This document shows, in pieces, positions 61,208 to 64,000 of a DNA stretch of 64,000 bases. The first letter of the stretch is position 1. Each line of letters begins with the position of its first letter. A program made the translations under genes and the position numbers. The stretch spans positions 62,001 through 126,000 of the forward strand of contig VICG01000012.1 of assembly GCA_008692225.1 (NCBI GenBank). The letters run 5' to 3'. The notes beneath the pieces are model-generated. The model was not told the origin of the DNA. It did not search any database and saw only the letters and a program-made list of their open reading frames with translations. The stretch comes from Monilinia fructicola (taxonomy: Eukaryota > Ascomycota > Leotiomycetes > Helotiales > Sclerotiniaceae).

Positions 61208-61437
61208 CAATACCATGCGTATACCATGCGTATACCAATGTTTAACCTCCTCCACCAACTTATCCATCTTACAAAACAAATGCGGATGCGGATGCAGGAT
61301 AGCTCCCCATCGTAGAGTCATAACAAAGCCCAGAATCCAGAAAACCCACGAAACTCCTAATTCTATTGGTATCAAACCATTTTTGTATGACCAAAAAAGC
61401 TGCATCATAATCACACCCGGATTCTATAAGTCCCATC

Positions 61438-64000
61438 TCAAGCCGTAGGTCGTTTGAAAGGATGTGCTTCTGTATTCAAAACCCAATCATCCAGACTTAT
61501 AGTCTCTGGTGTTGAGAAGAGAAGATAGAAGTATTTAAGCGTTTCTGCCAGCCAGAAACTTTCCATCTCATCTATCTGAAATGAGGACTCAGAGGTAACA
61601 TCGTAGATAGCCGAATGACCATATTTGGTAGATGTTGCATTGATTACGGCTTCGAACATTTTCCAGCCCTTTTCTTGCCAAGATTTGTCGCCAGTTATAC
61701 GGTACATATACCAGACAGACTCAATAGCCTCAGGTCTAAATATCAATGTTAGCATTATATTGTTGTGCAGAAACAAGTATAGGATGTTTACCTGAGAATA
61801 TACTTTCTGGCATGAACGCTCACAAATCCAGGGGGTAGTGACTCTTGTTTGATACGAGACTCGACATATTCCTTATGGGAAAGTGGGCGTAACGGATCCG
61901 GTAATGATTCGACAGGGAGTGGTTTTTGCGACTTGGTACCCTTTTCCAATTCACGGCCACCGGCCATACTTTCCAGCTCCGCTTCCGTATTTGCAGACTT
62001 CTGCTTAAACATGCTTTCTTTATCACTGCCATCCATCGTATCGGCTGGAACACCTTGACGCTTTGTCAGCGAGGCAGGCTCATTCTTCGGTTTGAAAGCG
62101 CCTGCGGGATCCGATTTAGTCTTCAGGGAGTCTTTTTTCGGAGAGGCAATATTTTCTGATGTAGTGCCACCTGCGCTAGCATCTTGTTGACCAGCTTGAT
62201 GAGTTTCTCCACTTTTAGACTTTGGAGAGAGTTCAGCAGCAGTCTCTTTTTGACCAGCGTACCCTTGAGGTTCTCCTACAGCTTCTGCTTTCGCCAAAGC
62301 ATTCTGCTCGCGTGCCGCATCAGTAGGATTCAAGTTCATCTCCTTTGCTTCGGCATCAAGTTTTTCCTTGTTTTCAATATATTCCTTAAGATTCGCGTCC
62401 CTGTAGTCGGCTGAAGGGTCCAAGCGCTCATAATAAAGAGTTTGATTCCAAGTGCATTTCTCAGCATTCTCGCATGCGATGACCTCCGACCCTTCAGGCA
62501 TGATTCCCGACGGCATTGCACCATAAGCCCAAACACAACCATCGGTAAGCTTTTTGGCAATCTCGAGATCCCCCTCAATGCCAAAGATCTTTGCGCTCAT
62601 TCCGACCATGCCTCCAATGAAACATGTTAAATGTGTAATCTCAGGTGTCAATACCTCTTCATTCATCTTGCTATTCCGAGCAACTTTTCCGGAGATAAGG
62701 ATATCATCATTATCTGGGGTCATAGGCCGAAAGAGCATGTGCTCACGAATGGCAACGATAGTCTTCATATACATTTTTTGGTAGACTTCTTCAAGACCAC
62801 CAAGAAGTAAATGTTGCTATATTCGTATTAGCTATGTAAATTGCATTCATAAGGTCGCACATACCTTTGGGAAATACTCGTATGTGGAATCTTGTCCACC
62901 ACCCATTGAGAAGACCTGCCTGCCATACTGAGAATATGCCTCAAGACCTTGTTTAACACAGTCCCAATCATCCGATCCCCCGACTGTGGGCAGGTCCGGC
63001 GCATATTTATGAGCAAGACCAGGACCAGGTTTGCTTACTGGGGGTTCGTTTGCTGCTGGTGGAGGTGGTGACGATACCGTGCTTGAACCAGGCAAATTGG
63101 CCGATCCTTCTTCCAAGTCTCTTTTCTTCGCCTTTCCTTCTTCCCATCCTTTGATACGTGCCTTTCCAGGCTCACCAGGTAAGACTTGCATCTCCAACGT
63201 CCTATCTCCGGTGGTAGGGTTCTTCTTTGGCTTAGGCTCCTTTACCTCCTCTGGGGAAGGAGGCTTATATCCTACAGGAGATTCCTTCAAAAGTTCTGCT
63301 GTCTGTGCCTTGCTGAAAGCGGTTTCCTTCGCCATTGCAGCCTCTTTCTTCTCATTTTGCTGAATCAGAGTTGCAGTACGATTACAACCTGTGGCATCCA
63401 CATCTTCTGGGAATACCCCAGCAATCTGGGTTGAGTTGCGATCTTGCCACTCCGACAGGGCGTTGGTGACTCGAGCTACAGCATCATAGTAACGTTCGTC
63501 ACCGGTGAGTTGGGCAAGACGAGTAAATTCCATTGATAATGATCCAAGCTCAGCCAAGTTAGATCTGGGACTTGCACGATGAGGTTGAGATGCAAAGGTT
63601 GGTTTCCATCGATAGTGGAGTACCGGCATCCTGTTTGGTGTATCAAAAGCGCCCATCAAGATTTCGGCCAATTCAGTAGCTTTATCCAAAAGAATTTGGT
63701 ATTTCCCACCGCTGACATCGTAAGCAGCCAAAAGACCACCTAGATATCTGATGGTAGTCTCGAATACTGGTATTTCCATTCGTGGAGTGGTGGTGAAATC
63801 GATCTTTTCAACACCCTTTACAGCCTCTTCGAATTCATCGCGCAATCCCATAATCCATAAGGTATCCAAAGCATCTACCAAGGTTGCCGCCCATCCACAA
63901 AAAGGATCTCGGAATTTACTTGATACTGGGGAAAGTTCGTCATGTCCCCATGCATACTTCTTATACCCATTCCATGACCTCAAGAACTCCTCCTTCACCT
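61438..64000 (-). CDS. GH47 alpha-1,2-mannosidase with long insertions, 5' end beyond window
   Basis: CDS in the window is complement(join(61438..61735, 61792..62816, 62865..>64000)), with introns of 56 and 48 bp in phase; the N-terminus lies to the right of the edge. GH47 features: [97 protein letters not shown] and the C-terminal NTEAHPF whose Thr binds calcium. These enzymes trim alpha-1,2-mannose from N-glycans in ER or Golgi. Two hydrophilic, Lys/Glu/Pro-rich insertions interrupt the catalytic domain (about 63000-63380 and 61850-62400), which makes this protein much longer than standard class I mannosidases. An ER quality-control (Mnl/EDEM-like) role is possible but unproven. Confidence 0.9.

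Larger units (their letters stand above)
52390..61437. other. 9 kb gene-poor, low-complexity region
   Basis: Upstream of SKT5 and downstream of GH47. It contains many short tandem repeats, one TACGGAGTA (52978-52986), and many C- or A-rich tracts. No recognised protein family. Two weak candidates are listed separately. I found no tRNA or rRNA; a B-box-like GTTCGATTC at about 55105 lacks a matching cloverleaf. Confidence 0.55.

Noticed and set aside
63031..63363. 110-aa plus-strand frame
   Set aside because: Antisense shadow of the GH47 gene insertion.

Overview
This window looks like nuclear DNA of a filamentous ascomycete. The genes carry short spliceosomal introns (mostly 46-120 bp) with GT/AG ends and CTAAC- or CTAAT-like branch sites. 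The AT-rich intergenic DNA is full of microsatellites, and the encoded families are typically fungal (GT71, secreted M28, CE1, fungal P450, hybrid histidine kinase, Skt5). The overall style suggests a leotiomycete, perhaps Sclerotiniaceae (Botrytis/Sclerotinia-like). That placement is an inference from protein style; no marker gene proves it.

Left part (1-30.2 kb): mostly intact genes. In order: an RTP1/TANGO6-family gene (3' end cut by the window edge), a GT71 mannosyltransferase, a possible gene relic, an MTHFS-domain protein, a COA6-like cytochrome oxidase assembly factor, a seven-exon hybrid histidine kinase, a secreted M28 leucine aminopeptidase, a secreted CE1 esterase, a P450, a 4 kb stretch without recognisable genes, a Cys-rich Ser/Thr-rich protein with a GPI-like tail, an ankyrin protein whose start codon seems to be split by an intron, and an EI24/RRT8-like membrane protein.

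Middle part (30.8-52.4 kb): a CHL1/DDX11 helicase, RPN12, a CCCH zinc-finger protein (Scp3-like), a 7.5 kb repeat block, HOP2 and a Skt5/Chs4 chitin synthase activator. Four of these five genes (all but RPN12) carry single-base indels, nine in total. No comparable break was found in the other genes. The repeat block holds a perfect AAT array of about 480 bp, an almost pure A tract of 98 bp, a degenerate TA-flanked element with 32-bp identical terminal inverted repeats, and an 838-bp TA-flanked fold-back element.

Right part (52.4-64 kb): about 9 kb of low-complexity, gene-poor sequence with two weak gene candidates, then a GH47 alpha-mannosidase (5' end beyond the window edge) with long hydrophilic insertions.

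The genes do not form an operon or a clear metabolic cluster. Shared themes are the secretory pathway and cell wall (GT71, GH47, Skt5), extracellular digestion (aminopeptidase, CE1 esterase) and chromosome biology (CHL1, HOP2). The most unusual findings are gene-structure oddities (split start codon, GC-AG intron next to a 30-bp exon carrying the H-box, 13-bp micro-exon, CaaX box split by the last intron), the regional cluster of frameshifts, and several exactly recurring intergenic palindromes.
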